NCBI GenBank assembly: GCA_037349105.1
Contig: JAYJMM010000038.1
Span: forward strand, 3,756,501 to 3,820,500
Direction: 5' to 3'
Origin: Limnomonas spitsbergensis
Taxonomy: Eukaryota > Chlorophyta > Chlorophyceae > Chlamydomonadales
Length of the DNA stretch: 64,000 nt
This document shows positions 48,301-60,300 of the stretch, piece by piece. How positions within the stretch are numbered: position 1 is the stretch's first letter; each line of letters starts with the position of its first letter. The position numbers were made by a program, and so were the translations under genes. The notes under the pieces were generated by a model. The model was not told the DNA's origin, did no database searches, and saw only the letters and a program-made list of their open reading frames with translations.

Positions 48301-51300
48301 GACCCCTGGTACCTTGTACCGACGTAAAGAATCCCGGGCTTTCCCCCCCTTGGTCCCTCCTGACCTTTGGCTCCTCGTACCGACGTAAAGAATCCCGGGC
48401 TTTCCCCCCCTTGGTCCCTCCTGACCCCTTGCACCTTGTACCGATGAAAAGAATCCCGGGCTTTCCCCCCCTTGGTCCCTCCTGACCCCTTGCACCTTGT
48501 ACCGATGAAAAGAATCCCGGGCTTTTCCCCCCTTTGTCCCTCCTGACCGCTGGTACCTCGTACCGACGTAAAGAATCCCGGGCTTTCCCCCCCTTGGTCC
48601 CTCCTGACCCCTGGTACCTCGTACCAATGAAAAGAATCCCGGGCTTTCACCCCCTTGGCCCCTCCTGACCCCTGGCTCCTTGTACCGATGAAAAGAATCC
48701 CGGGCTTTCCCCCCCGTTGGTCCCTCCTGACCCCTGGCTCCTCGTACTGACGTGAAGAATCCCGGGCTTCCCCCCCATTGGTCCCTCCTGACCCCTGGCA
48801 CCTTGTACCGTCGTAAAGAATCCCGGGCTTTCCCCCCGTTGGTCCCTCCTGACCCCTGGTACCTTGTACCGACGTAAAGAATCCCGGGCTTTCCCCCCCT
48901 TGGTCCCTCCTGACCCCTGGCTCCTTGTACCGATGAAAATAATCCCGGGCTTTCCCCCCCTTGGTCCCTCCTGACCCCTGGCTCCTCGTACTGACGTGAA
49001 GAATCCCGGGCTTCCCCCCCATTGGTCCCTCCTGACCCCTGGCACCTTGTACCGTCGTAAAGAATCCCGGGCTTTCCCCCCGTTGGTCCCTCCTGACCCC
49101 TGGTACCTTGTACCGACGTAAAGAATCCCGGGCTTTCCCCCCCTTGGTCCCTCCTGACCTTTGGCTCCTCGTACCGACGTAAAGAATCCCGGGCTTTCCC
49201 CCCCTTGGTCCCTCCTGACCCCTTGCACCTTGTACCGATGAAAAGAATCCCGGGCTTTCCCCCCCTTGGTCCCTCCTGACCCCTTGCACCTTGTACCGAT
49301 GAAAAGAATCCCGGGCTTTTCCCCCCTTGGTCCCTCCTGACCCCTGGTACCTCGTACCGACGTAAAGAATCCCGGGCTTTCCCCCCCTTGGTCCCTCCTG
49401 ACCCCTGGTACCTCGTACCAATGAAAAGAATCCCGGGCTTTCCCCCCCTTGGCCCCTCCTGACCCCTGGCTCCTTGTACCGATGAAAAGAATCCCGGGCT
49501 TTCCCCCCCTTGGTCCCTCCTGACCCCTGGCTCCTCGTACTGACGTGAAGAATCCCGGGCTTCCCCCCCATTGGTCCCTCCTGACCCCTGGCACCTTGTA
49601 CCGTCGTAAAGAATCCCGGGCTTTCCCCCCGTTGGTCCCTCCTGACCCCTGGTACCTTGTACCGACGTAAAGAATCCCGGGCTTTCCCCCCCTTGGTCCC
49701 TCCTGACCTTTGGCTCCTCGTACCGACGTAAAGAATCCCGGGCTTTCCCCCCCTTGGTCCCTCCTGACCCCTTGCACCTTGTACCGATGTAAAGAATCCC
49801 GGGCTTTCCCCCCCTTGGTCCCTCCTGACCCCTGGTACCTCGTACCGACGTAAAGAATCCCGGGCTTTCCCCCCCTTTGTCCCTTCTGACCCCTGGCACC
49901 TTGCTCCTCTGCCCATACAACTAGGTGGTGGATTGCGGGATTTTTAGACTGCAGGCGGGTGGCGAGGTTGAGTTCAACGACATCATCCAGGTCAGTGTGT
50001 AGGGGGTTAGGGTTAGGGTTTAAGGGTAGGGTTCAGACTGCAGGCGGGTGGTGAGGTTGAGTTCAACGACATCATCCACCTCTATCCATTCCAAAACATC
50101 ATTATGCTCCTGATATTATTATTTATTACAATTGTATGTCCATATACTACGTACTGGACCGTCGCACGGCCGGCCGCCCGAGCAGTTGGAAGCTCAAACC
50201 CCTCAGTCACCCAAAACCCTCATATGCCCTTAAACCACCATTAAACCACACTGACACCCATGTCCTGAAACTCCCCAAAACCCTAAACGAAAAGAAACCA
50301 CCCCACCCCACCCCACCCCACCCCACCCCTCTTTCCCCAGGTCCTGGTCCCTGGTTTGGAGGAGCGTGCTCGGTTCCTGCCCCATCTGGAGCGGAGGGGG
50401 CAGCTGACTCCCGGATACCTGGACGCACCGGCCACCGCGCTAGCGCCCCTCGGCCCTGTGGACCATGTGGGCAAGCGAGCCTATCCAGACATCACGCTGG
50501 TGTTCTGCGCTTTGCACAAGTGAGCGCAGGGATGGGGGGTGGGAGGAGGTGCTTGAGGGCAGTGTGAGGGAGAGGGGCTCCATTTGAGGGATAAGGGTCG
50601 CAGGCTCCTCGGCCCCGTGGACCCTGTCGGCAAGCGCGATTCTCCCGTTATAACGCTCGTGTTCTGCGCGTTGCACAAGTGAGTGCGGGGATGGGGGGTG
50701 GGAGGAGGTGTTGGAGGGCAGTGTGAGGGAGAGGGGCTCCAGTTGCAGGTGGTGGGATGAGGCCCCATGGACCCCGTCGGCAAGCGCAATTCTCCCGATA
50801 TAGTGTTCTGCGCACTGCACAAGTGAGTGGCTTGGGTGGGGAGGGGGAGATGTTTGGGTGGGGAGGGGGAGGTCAGCGAGGGGGGGGGGGGCTCCAGTTG
50901 CAGGTGGTGGGATGAGGCCCTGTGGGCACCGTTGGCAAGCGTGCGCGTATCCCTACTCCCTAGGTATCACTAGTGAGAGGGTGGACCATCGGTAGCAAGC
51001 GGCGGGTTGTGGGTTGCCAGCGCCCGAGCAGCACGTCGTGTTTTATGTTCTTTGCGGTGCAGGAGCGAGCTGCGGGGGGAGTGGGACATGCAGTTGCAGA
51101 GTGGCGGTCCGGCACATCAGATGCCCATACCTGATAGTTGACCCCTGAGCCCGACCCCTGGACCTGAAAGCCCAGGCGCAGAGGAACGAGATGAAATGTT
51201 GAGGCCTGGTATCTACTTGGCACTCGTCCCTCCCACATCACCTGCGCACCAAGGTGCTGCGAGATGCCCCCCCGTCACACCAGGCAAACCTGACCCCTGA

Positions 51301-54300
51301 ACCCTGCATCCTGACCCAAAACCCTGAACCCTGCATCCTGACCCAAAACCCTGAACCCTGCATCCTGACCCAAAACCCTGAACCCTGCATCCTGACCCAA
51401 AACCCTGAACCCTGCATCCTGACCCAAAACCCTGAACCCTGCATCCTGACCCAAAACCCTGAACCCTGCATCCTGACCCAAAACTCTGAACCCTGCATCC
51501 TGACCCAAAACCCTGAACCCTGCATCCTGACCCAAAACCCTGAACCCTGCATCCTGACCCAAAACCCTGAACCCTGCATCCTGACCCAAAACCCTGAACC
51601 CTGCATCCTGACCCAAAACCCTGAACCCTGCATCCTGACCCAAAACTCTGAACCCTGCATCCTGACCCAAAACCCTGAACCCTGCATCCTGACCCAAAAC
51701 CCTGAACCCTGCATCCTGACCCAAAACCCTGAACCCTGCATCCTGACCCAAAACCCTGAACCCTGCATCCTGACCCAAAACCCTGAACCCTGCATCCTGA
51801 CCCAAAACCCTGAACCCTGCATCCTGACCCAAAACCCTGAACCCTGCATCCTGACCCAAAACTCTGAACCCTGCATCCTGACCCAAAATCCTGAACCCTG
51901 CATCCTGACCCAAAACCCTGAACCCTGCATCCTGACCCAAAACCCTGAACCCTGCATCCTGACCCAAAACCCTGAACCCTGCATCCTGACCCAAAACCCT
52001 GAACCCTGCATCCTGACCCAAAACCCTGAACCCTGCATCCTGACCCAAAACCACGTACTCGCTGGTTCTCTGACTAGCCCCCCCCCCCCCCCCGGTTGTC
52101 CTGTGAGCACACCAGACACAGCCCTAAACCCTTACCCTGAACCCTACACTTAAACCCTCAACCCTAGCCCTCCAACCATAACCCATAGCCCTGAACCCGC
52201 AGGTGCTCTGATACGCCCTCCTTTTAGGTCCACACCAGACACAGCCCTAGACCCTTAAACCTCACCTTGAACCCTGAACCCGCAGGTACTCTGGCATGCC
52301 CCCCTTGTAAGTCCACACCAGAAACAGCCGTTAACTCCGACCCCTAAAACCTCACCCTGAACCTTGAAGCTTGAACCCGCAGGTACTCTGATACACCCCC
52401 CTTTCAAGTCCACACCAGACACAGCCCTAAACCCTAAAACCTCACCTTGAACCCTGAACCCTCAGGTACTCTGATATGCGCTCGTTGGACGCTCTTTTGG
52501 CGCGTAGTGTGCTGAATGTGTACACAGATACAGTGCGGAGGTCGCTCATGGTCATGGGAGGATACGAGTGTCAGGTGAGGGGGGAGGGGGGAGGGGATAG
52601 GAAGGGGGGGAGGTGTAGAAAGCAATGAGGGGTGTGAGGGGGGAGGGAGGGGGGAGGGGATAGGAAGGGGGGGAGGTGTAGAAAGCAATGAGGGGTGTGA
52701 GGGGGGAGGGAGGGGGGATACTAAGGAGGGGGTGAGGGGGAGAAAGTAATGAGGGGTGTGAGGGGGGAGGGAGGGGGGATACTAAGGTGGGGTGGAGAGG
52801 ATGCTGCGGGGGTGATTTGGAGAGGACAATTAAGGAGGTGGGGTGGAGAGGATGCTGCGGGGGTGATTTGGAGAGGACAATTAAGGAGGTGAGGGGGAGA
52901 GGATGCTGCGGGGGTGATTTGGAGAGGACAATTAAGGAGGTGAGGGGGAGAGGATGCTGCGGGGGTGATTTGGAGAGGACAATTAAGGAGCTGAGGGGGA
53001 GAGGATGCTGCGGGGGTGATTTGGAGAGGACAATTAAGGAGGTGGGGGGGAGAGGATGCTGCGGGGGTGATTAGGAGAGGTCAATTAAGGAGGTGAAGGG
53101 GAGAGGATGCTGCGGGGGTGATTTGGAGAGGACAATTAAGGAGGTGGGGGGGAGAGGATGCTGCGGGGGTGATTTGGAGAGGACAATTAAGGAGGTGGGG
53201 GGGAGAGGATGCTGCGGGGGTGATTTGGAGAGGACAATTAAGGAGGTGAGGGGGAGAGGATGCTGCGGGGGTGATTTGGAGAGGACAATTAAGGAGGTGG
53301 GGGGGAGAGGATGCTGCGGGGGTGATTTGGAGAGGACAATTAAGGAGGTGGGGGGGAGAGGATGCTGCGGGGGTGATTTGGAGAGGACAATTAAGGAGGT
53401 GGGGTGGAGAGGATGCTGCGGGGGTGATTTGGAGAGGACAATTAAGGAGGTGGGGGGGAGAGGATGCTGCGGGGGTGATTTGGAGAGGACAATTAAGGAG
53501 GTGAGGGGGAGAGGATGCTGCGGGGGTGATTTGGAGAGGACAATTAAGGAGGTGGGGGGGAGAGGATGCTGCGGGGGTGATTTGGAGAGGACAATTAAGG
53601 AGGTGGGGGGGAGAGGATGCTGTGGGGGTGATTTGGAGAGGACAATTAAGGAGGTGGGGTGGAGAGGATGCTGCGGGGGTGATTTGGAGAGGACAATTAA
53701 GGAGGTGGGGTGGAGAGGATGCTGTGGGGGTGATTTGGAGAGGACAATTAAGGAGGTGGGGTGGAGAGGATGCTGCGGGGGTGATTTGGAGAGGACAATT
53801 AAGGAGGTGGGGTGGAGAGGATGCTGCGGGGGTGATTTGGAGAGGACAATTAAGGAGGTGGGGTGGAGAGGATGCTGTGGGGGTGATTTGGAGAGGACAA
53901 TTAAGGAGGTGAGGGGGAGAGGATGCTGCGGGGGTGATTTGGAGAGGACAATTAAGGAGGTGAGGGGGAGAGGATGCTGCGGGGGTGATTTGGAGAGGAC
54001 AATTAAGGAGGTGGGGGGGAGAGGATGCTGCGGGGGTGATTTGGAGAGGACAATTAAGGAGGTGGGGTGGAGAGGATGCTGCGGGGGTGATTTGGAGAGG
54101 ACAATTAAGGAGGTGGGGGGGAGAGGATGCTGCGGGGGTGATTTGGAGAGGACAATTAAGGAGGTGGGGGGGAGAGGATGCTGCGGGGGTGATTTGGAGA
54201 GGACAATTAAGGAGGTGGGGGGGAGAGGATGCTGCGGGGGTGATTTGGAGAGGACAATTAAGGAGGTGGGGGGGAGAGGATGCTGCGGGGGTGATTTGGA

Positions 54301-57300
54301 GAGGACAATTAAGGAGGTGAGGGGGAGAGGATGCTGCGGGGGTGATTTGGAGAGGACAATTAAGGAGGTGAGGGGGAGAGGATGCTGCGGGGGTGATTTG
54401 GAGAGGACAATTAAGGAGGTGGGGGGGAGAGGTTGCTGCGGGGGTGATTTGGAGAGGACAATTAAGGAGGTGGGGGGGAGAGGATGCTGCGGGGGTGATT
54501 TGGAGAGGACAATTAAGGAGGTGGGGGGGAGAGGATGCTGCGGGGGTGATTTGGAGAGGACAATTAAGGAGGTGAGGGGGAGAGGATGCTGCGGGGGTGA
54601 TTTGGAGAGGACAATTAAGGAGGTGGGGTGGAGAGGATGCTGCGGGGGTGATTTGGAGAGGACAATTAAGGAGGTGGGGGGGAGAGGATGCTGCGGGGGT
54701 GATTTGGAGAGGACAATTAAGGAGGTGAGGGGGAGAGGATGCTGCGGGGGTGATTTGGAGAGGACAATTAAGGAGGTGGGGGGGAGAGGATGCTGCGGGG
54801 GTGATTTGGAGAGGACAATTAAGGAGGTGGGGGGGAGAGGATGCTGCGGGGGTGATTTGGAGAGGACAATTAAGGAGGTGAGGGGGAGAGGATGCTGCGG
54901 GGGTGATTTGGAGAGGACAATTAAGGAGGTGAGGGGGAGAGGATGCTGCGGGGGTGATTTGGAGAGGACAATTAAGGAGGTGGGGGGGAGAGGTTGCTGC
55001 GGGGGTGATTTGGAGAGGACAATTAAGGAGGTGGGGGGGAGAGGATGCTGCGGGGGTGATTTGGAGAGGACAATTAAGGAGGTGGGGGGGAGAGGATGCT
55101 GCGGGGGTGATTTGGAGAGGACAATTAAGGAGGTGAGGGGGAGAGGATGCTGCGGGGTGATTTGGAGAGGACAATTAAGGAGGTGGGGTGGAGAGGATGC
55201 TGCGGGGGTGATTTGGAGAGGACAATTAAGGAGGTGGGGGGGAGAGGATGCTGCGGGGGTGATTTGGAGAGGACAATTAAGGAGGTGAGGGGGAGAGGAT
55301 GCTGCGGGGGTGATTTGGAGAGGACAATTAAGGAGGTGGGGGGGAGAGGATGCTGCGGGGGTGATTTGGAGAGGACAATTAAGGAGGTGAGGGGGAGAGG
55401 ATGCTGCGGGGGTGATTTGGAGAGGACAATGAAGGAGGTGAGGGGGAGAGGATGCTGCGGGGGTGATTTGGAGAGGACAATTAAGGAGGTGAGGGGGAGA
55501 GGATGCTGCGGGGGTGATTTGGAGAGGACAATTAAGGAGGTGGGGGGGAGAGGATGCTGCGGGGGTGATTGGACAGCATTGGACAGCATTGGACATGTGA
55601 AGTTTCCAAGTTTGTCACAATATAGCTAGGTGTCCCAATGTGCTTTGGGTCTGCTCGCCTAAGAAAGCTCCAGGTTCGCCCTGGCACAGGGCTCTGGCTG
55701 AACGCGGTTGGATTTCCTTTCGCCCTCCGAGTGCTGCATGTGGATGGATTTCTTTCATTTGTGTCCCCTGGGCTTGTTTGATCTCTTCGTTTTCTAATGC
55801 TCTGCTCTGCTGCTGTGTGTTTGTAGGAGCTGGAGGGCGCCTTCATGATTGCATTTGAAAAGCCGGACGATGCGGTGGAGTGGTGCCTCATGCTGCAGGA
55901 GGTCATGATGGATGTGAGAGGACGGCAGATAAGAGGAGGGGGACGGGGGGGGGGGGGAGAGGAGAGGAGGGGGAAAGGAGGAGGGAGAGGAGGGGGGAGG
56001 AGGGGGGTAGTGCCTCATGCTGTAGAGGCGATGCCGCTGTGTGATTTCATGATGAAATGTATGGGTGATGAGACACACGAAGAAGAGGTGTAGGCTCATG
56101 GGCCTGTGCTATGCATGCTGGCATGCCATCCAAGCCACCAAGGCAGGCCCCCACATATGCTGAACCCCAGACCCAATTTGCGCAATTAGGTTCCCTGGAG
56201 GTCCTTCTGCTACCCGAGTGTGGCCATGGGCATCTAATATGCATGATATACATTCCGTGCTCCCATTGAAGCCACCAAAGCATGCCCACAAAGGCGCTGA
56301 GACCCAAACCCCATTTGTGTTATCAGGTTCCCTGGACCCCGGAGGTCCTTCTGCTACCTGAGTGTGGTGAGGTGGCAGGCCCGGGCTCCAGGGAAATGAT
56401 GTGGTGTGGACCGCGTGTGAAGATGGGGGTCTACAAGGGCATGCCCGCCAAGGTGAGGGAGGGGTGGTATGTGTTGATGCTGCTGTTGTTGCTGCTGCCC
56501 CTCATGCTTCTGATGCTGCGGCTGGTATTTGCTGCTGCTACTGTTGTTGTTGCCCCTGATATTGCTGTTACTTTTGTGGTTGTTGCCGGTGGTGTTGCCG
56601 ATGCTGATATTGTTAATGTTGATGCTGCTGTGGCTGCTGCTGATGCTGCTGCTTTAGTCTGTTGTTGTTGCTGCTGCTGCTGCTGCTATACTCTGTTGTT
56701 GTTGCTGCTGCTGCTGCTATTGTTGTTGCTTCTGATCCTTCTGATACTGCTGCTGGTAGATGTTGCTGCTACTGTTGTGATTGTTGCCGATGCTGCCGTT
56801 GATGCTGTTGATGCCTCTGTGGCTGTTGCTGATGCTGTTGCACACGTTGCTGTCGCTGTAGGTCACCCCTCACAGTACCACTGGGAGAGCAGATTACTTC
56901 GGGCCTTTGGTGAACCGCGCGGCGCGCTTCTGTCACGCAGCGGCACAGGGCGGGCAGGTAAGCCCTCTGGGTGCAGTAGGGGATGGGGGGCATGTAAGCC
57001 ACGCTGGGTGCAGGAGGGGATGGCGGGGCATGCTGGGTATGTTGTCCCCTTTGGCTGCAGGTGGTGGTCTTCCAGGCAGGGAATACTTTGCCTGATTTCA
57101 AAGATCCCGGTATGAGGGAAAATATAATCCAATGTGGTGCAACGCCCCCTTGGTAGGAGGTGGGTGTGTGCCGGGGTACTTCAACCTTGGTTCAAAGATT
57201 CCGGTGTGGGGGGACAAGTAACCCAATGTGGTGAATCCCCCCCCCCCAAGGTGCCTGTCACTAGGGGGGTCGGACTAGTTCCTTGACACCCCCCCGGCTT

Positions 57301-60300
57301 ATAATGTGACCTTATGGTTGGTGCATTAGCACACGAAAGAATCGACTGGCGTCCAGGACTTTAACCACCGAATACAAAATGGAACATCGCTTTTTACCTG
57401 GCCGATTATTTGTTGTGCAAAGGCTCCAACTGGGCACTGAAAGCCACTATTTTGGGGACTAGGCCGACCCCGCAGTGAGTAGTGACAGGCACCTTCCCCC
57501 CCCCCCCCCCCTAGTGTTGCAGGTGATGGTGCGCCGGGCACTTCAACCTTGGTTTAAAGATTCAAGGTGGTGGAGGAAATTGTGGAGGAAACAATAATCT
57601 GAATGGCAAATTTGTCCTTCCCCCCTCCACCCTGGTTGCAGGTGGTGGTGTCACGGGACCTGATGGAGGATGTGCTAGAGCGCTGGGTGGGTAGTGAAGG
57701 CCTGCAGCAGGCGGGGCGAGCGCTGAAGACACAGGGGCTCAGCTGCCCAGCAGCCCAAGTGACTGCAAGATGCTTCCGGGCCGAGGTGAGCAAGATTGCG
57801 AGTGAAGGGGGGGGCAGAATGGGGGGGATGCAGGGAGAGTGGGTAAGGAAGGAAAGGAGGGAGGGAGGGAGAGGGGTAAGGGAGAAATGAGCGTGGGTGA
57901 AGAGGGGGAGGATGGAGAGGAGGAGAAGGGAGGATGGAGGGGGGGAGGGAGGGCTAGGAGAAAGGAGAGGGGTGCAGTAGGAGAAAGTTAGAGGGGGGGG
58001 GGGGTGAGAGGAGGAGGAAGAGGGGTCCAGCAACAGAAAGGGAGAGGGAGAGGGGCAATCTTTGGCTCTGCCAAACTTATCCCTCGAAATCTCCAGAGCT
58101 TGGCTGATAAAAACCGCAAAGTCTCTTTTTGGCTTTGCCAAAGAAAAGCTCAAAAAGTGTTCATCTTTGGCAGGGTCCTTAAGGAGAAACCTCGATATTT
58201 CGAGTCCCCGCCCCCGCCACTCCCCCTGCCTGCAGGAGAAAGCGCCCCTTGTCGAAATTCTCGAAATGTCCCCGGCCCCGCCGTTCAAACCCGCCTGCAG
58301 GAAATGCGCCCCTTATGGATGATGCCCAAGGATCACAACGCGTATGTCACCGCCTCGGGTCACCCGGTGTCCCGCTGGTGCAGCCTGAACATGCATGGAG
58401 CAGCAACCGGAGGGGGAGGAGCAGGGGGAGGGGCAGGGACCTCGCTGGCCATGCAGCAGACAGCAGCGGCAGCATCGGCGGCGGCTCCCGCCGCGGCGCC
58501 GTCACTGTTAGTGGCTGGCCCGCCCGACTCCCGCTCGAGGGAGAAGAGCGGCGGTTCGAACACGGTGGAGAAGAGCGGCGTCAGCTACAGGACTTTGCTG
58601 ACAGGCTTGTCAAAGGTGAGGGCCTGCCAATGAGTCGAAGCAGGTAAAGGTGGTATGCCCTTCACCCTTTGTGACAGGCCTGTCGAAGGTAAAAGGGCCT
58701 GCCAATGGGTTGAAGTCTACTGCCCCCCCTTGCTTAATCTTATGGTCTTTGGGGTCCTGGGAAAGAGGAAGGGTCCCAAGAAAAAGCGACTTACAAGTTT
58801 ATAATCTAAAACCCTTTTCCTGCATGGGCGGTGTCGACCATGCAGGCACTTGTCTTATTCCTCATAATAATGCTAAGGTGGCATGCCCTGAACCCTTTAG
58901 GATGAGCCTCTTGAAGTTAACCTAGTTGAAGGGGAAAGCCCTCGATGAGTACAGGGTTTGGGTGGCAATCCCTCAACCTGTTGGGAAATAGGCCCGGATG
59001 TATAGGAAAGCAGTACCGGTACTGAAAAGCCTCCCTTGATTGTTTTGCTGCTTGCCCAGGTGATGAAGAAGGGTCGCTACAAAGGCAGCACCGACAATCT
59101 GGCCGCCGCCGCCGCCGCCGCTGAGACGCCGACGGCGGCTGCTGGGAGCTACACCCGCCCTTATAACCCGCCTTCTCACTCACCCACGCTTGCACGGGCC
59201 AGCGATTTCGCACCCACTTCGAGAACCAGCACCAACAAAATTGGCATTTTGGAGCCGCGCAGGCGCTCGCAGGCGCCATCCTATCGGCAGGAGGGCAGCG
59301 AGGCAGCGGCGGCGGCGAGAGACGTCTCTACATATGGCCTGAGCTGTTCTGAGGTCTCGGTCAGGCGCGCCAGTAGTGGCCTGCTGACAACGGGGAACGA
59401 CCAGCTGGATCTGATAAGCACGACAACGACGGTGGCCATGCCGACAGCGGCAGCTCCGCCGCCGCCGTCACCATCGATGGCGTCGACCGTCGCGCTGCTA
59501 CGCGGCGTGCGCGCCGCGACGGTCGCGCAGCAGCGCCACCTGGAGACCGCCGCGAGCCCGTTCGTCCTCGCGCTCGAGGCCGCGTTCACGTCGAGCGCCG
59601 GCGACCGAAGCTCGTACACGGCGGTTGCGGCGACAGCTACGATCAAGTCTGGGAAGGGATCCCGAGCCGAGGCCTCGCTGTTCTTCTCACCATCCCGGCT
59701 GTCTGAAACCGGGCCACAGGGCCTTCTGCTGGACCCGCAGAACCCGCAGCAGCAGCAGCCGGACCAGCAGGAACCGGCACAGCAGGGGGGGCAGCCGGGT
59801 CTGCAGCCGGTGCCCCGCGTCCAGGTCAGCCGCGTCGGGAGCGTCCGCTCGTTGCGCAGCTCCACCACCTGCACGGACATCAGGCAGTTGATCCAATCGC
59901 AGAAGTTTGACCGGATGCACTCGGGGGGGTGCAGCAGCAGCCCGTCCAACAGCGGCTCTCTCCCCAGGGGCAGCGCCTTGCAGAGAGATTGTCACCTCGC
60001 CAGCCCCCCTCTGCTGCCAATCAGGTGCGGCCGCCCCGCCCCGCCGGACCCTCCCATCCCACGCTATTGAGGTATCCCACCACATGCCTGTTCCCGCTAT
60101 AAAAATGTGTGACTGCCCTGCCCTGCCCTGCCTCGCCCCGCCCGCCCGCCCTTTGCTACCGAGGGCCTGTCCCATCACCCACCCCTCCCTCCTGTGGGAT
60201 CTTCCCGCCACCAGCCCATCACCAGATCCGTAACCACCCGCTGATAAGGTGCGTGCCTCGCCTGCCCCGCCCCGCCCTGCCACCCACCAAACCAAGCCCT

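Larger units (their letters stand above)
35021..49990 (+). other. Transmembrane helix and first cyclase domain (C1), exons 9-21
   Basis: Exons: 35021-35265, 35605-35652, 36228-36279, 37124-37143 (20 nt), 41171-41229, 41666-41852, 42731-42795, 43590-43648, 43782-43859, 44144-44242, 44746-44922, 45339-45743, 49925-49990. Exon 9 has the helix (LPFAIVMGVTLLLAAVLGLL), a basic stop-transfer KLRPKLRALKKL, then the cyclase start VTLVLTDVEGSTELWEWD with the first metal Asp (about D601). YEVMTEGDAFLIS holds the second Asp (about D644). RGLRVRMAVATG and MEYFGQVTRRAQAV follow; the latter replaces the canonical V-N-x-A-A-R by V-T-R-R-A-Q, so both transition-state residues are missing. A Ser/Pro-rich insert of about 200 residues (exons 19-20) precedes the last strand VVDCGIFRLQ. 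Confidence 0.83.
50341..57785 (+). other. Second cyclase domain (C2), exons 22-28
   Basis: Exons: 50341-50519, 51063-51092, 52466-52574, 55827-55913, 56327-56452, 56862-56957, 57642-57785. The first strand ITLVFCALHK has Ala where the first metal Asp should be. YECQELEGAFMIAFEKPDDA has E-G in place of G-D, so the second Asp is lost. RVKMGVYKGMPAKVTPHSTT and GRADYFGPLVNRAARFCHAA follow; the last contains the intact transition-state Asn and Arg (about N1242, R1246) and an Asp (about 1235) at the position that in adenylyl cyclases selects adenine. The usual partner Lys (Glu in guanylyl cyclases) is Gln here. GGQVVVSRDLMEDVLERW ends the ordered part. Confidence 0.8.

Noticed and set aside
37905..49905. 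CRISPR-like regular arrays
   Set aside because: Units are contiguous without variable spacers, and the context is a eukaryotic intron.
46177..49920. Minus-strand open frames of over 1,200 codons (Gly/Arg/Lys-rich)
   Set aside because: They are translations of the 61-bp minisatellite in an intron of the plus-strand cyclase gene; three overlapping frames are open at once.
51238..52153. Open frames of about 300 codons on both strands with a 9-residue repeat
   Set aside because: Product of a 27-bp intronic minisatellite.
53071..55596. Open frames of 700-840 codons on both strands
   Set aside because: The 51-bp unit is 17 codons without stops in several frames; the array lies between two phase-matched cyclase exons.
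56474..56860. Leu/Val-rich frame as a membrane protein
   Set aside because: Trinucleotide-rich intron tract between two cyclase exons; low complexity only.
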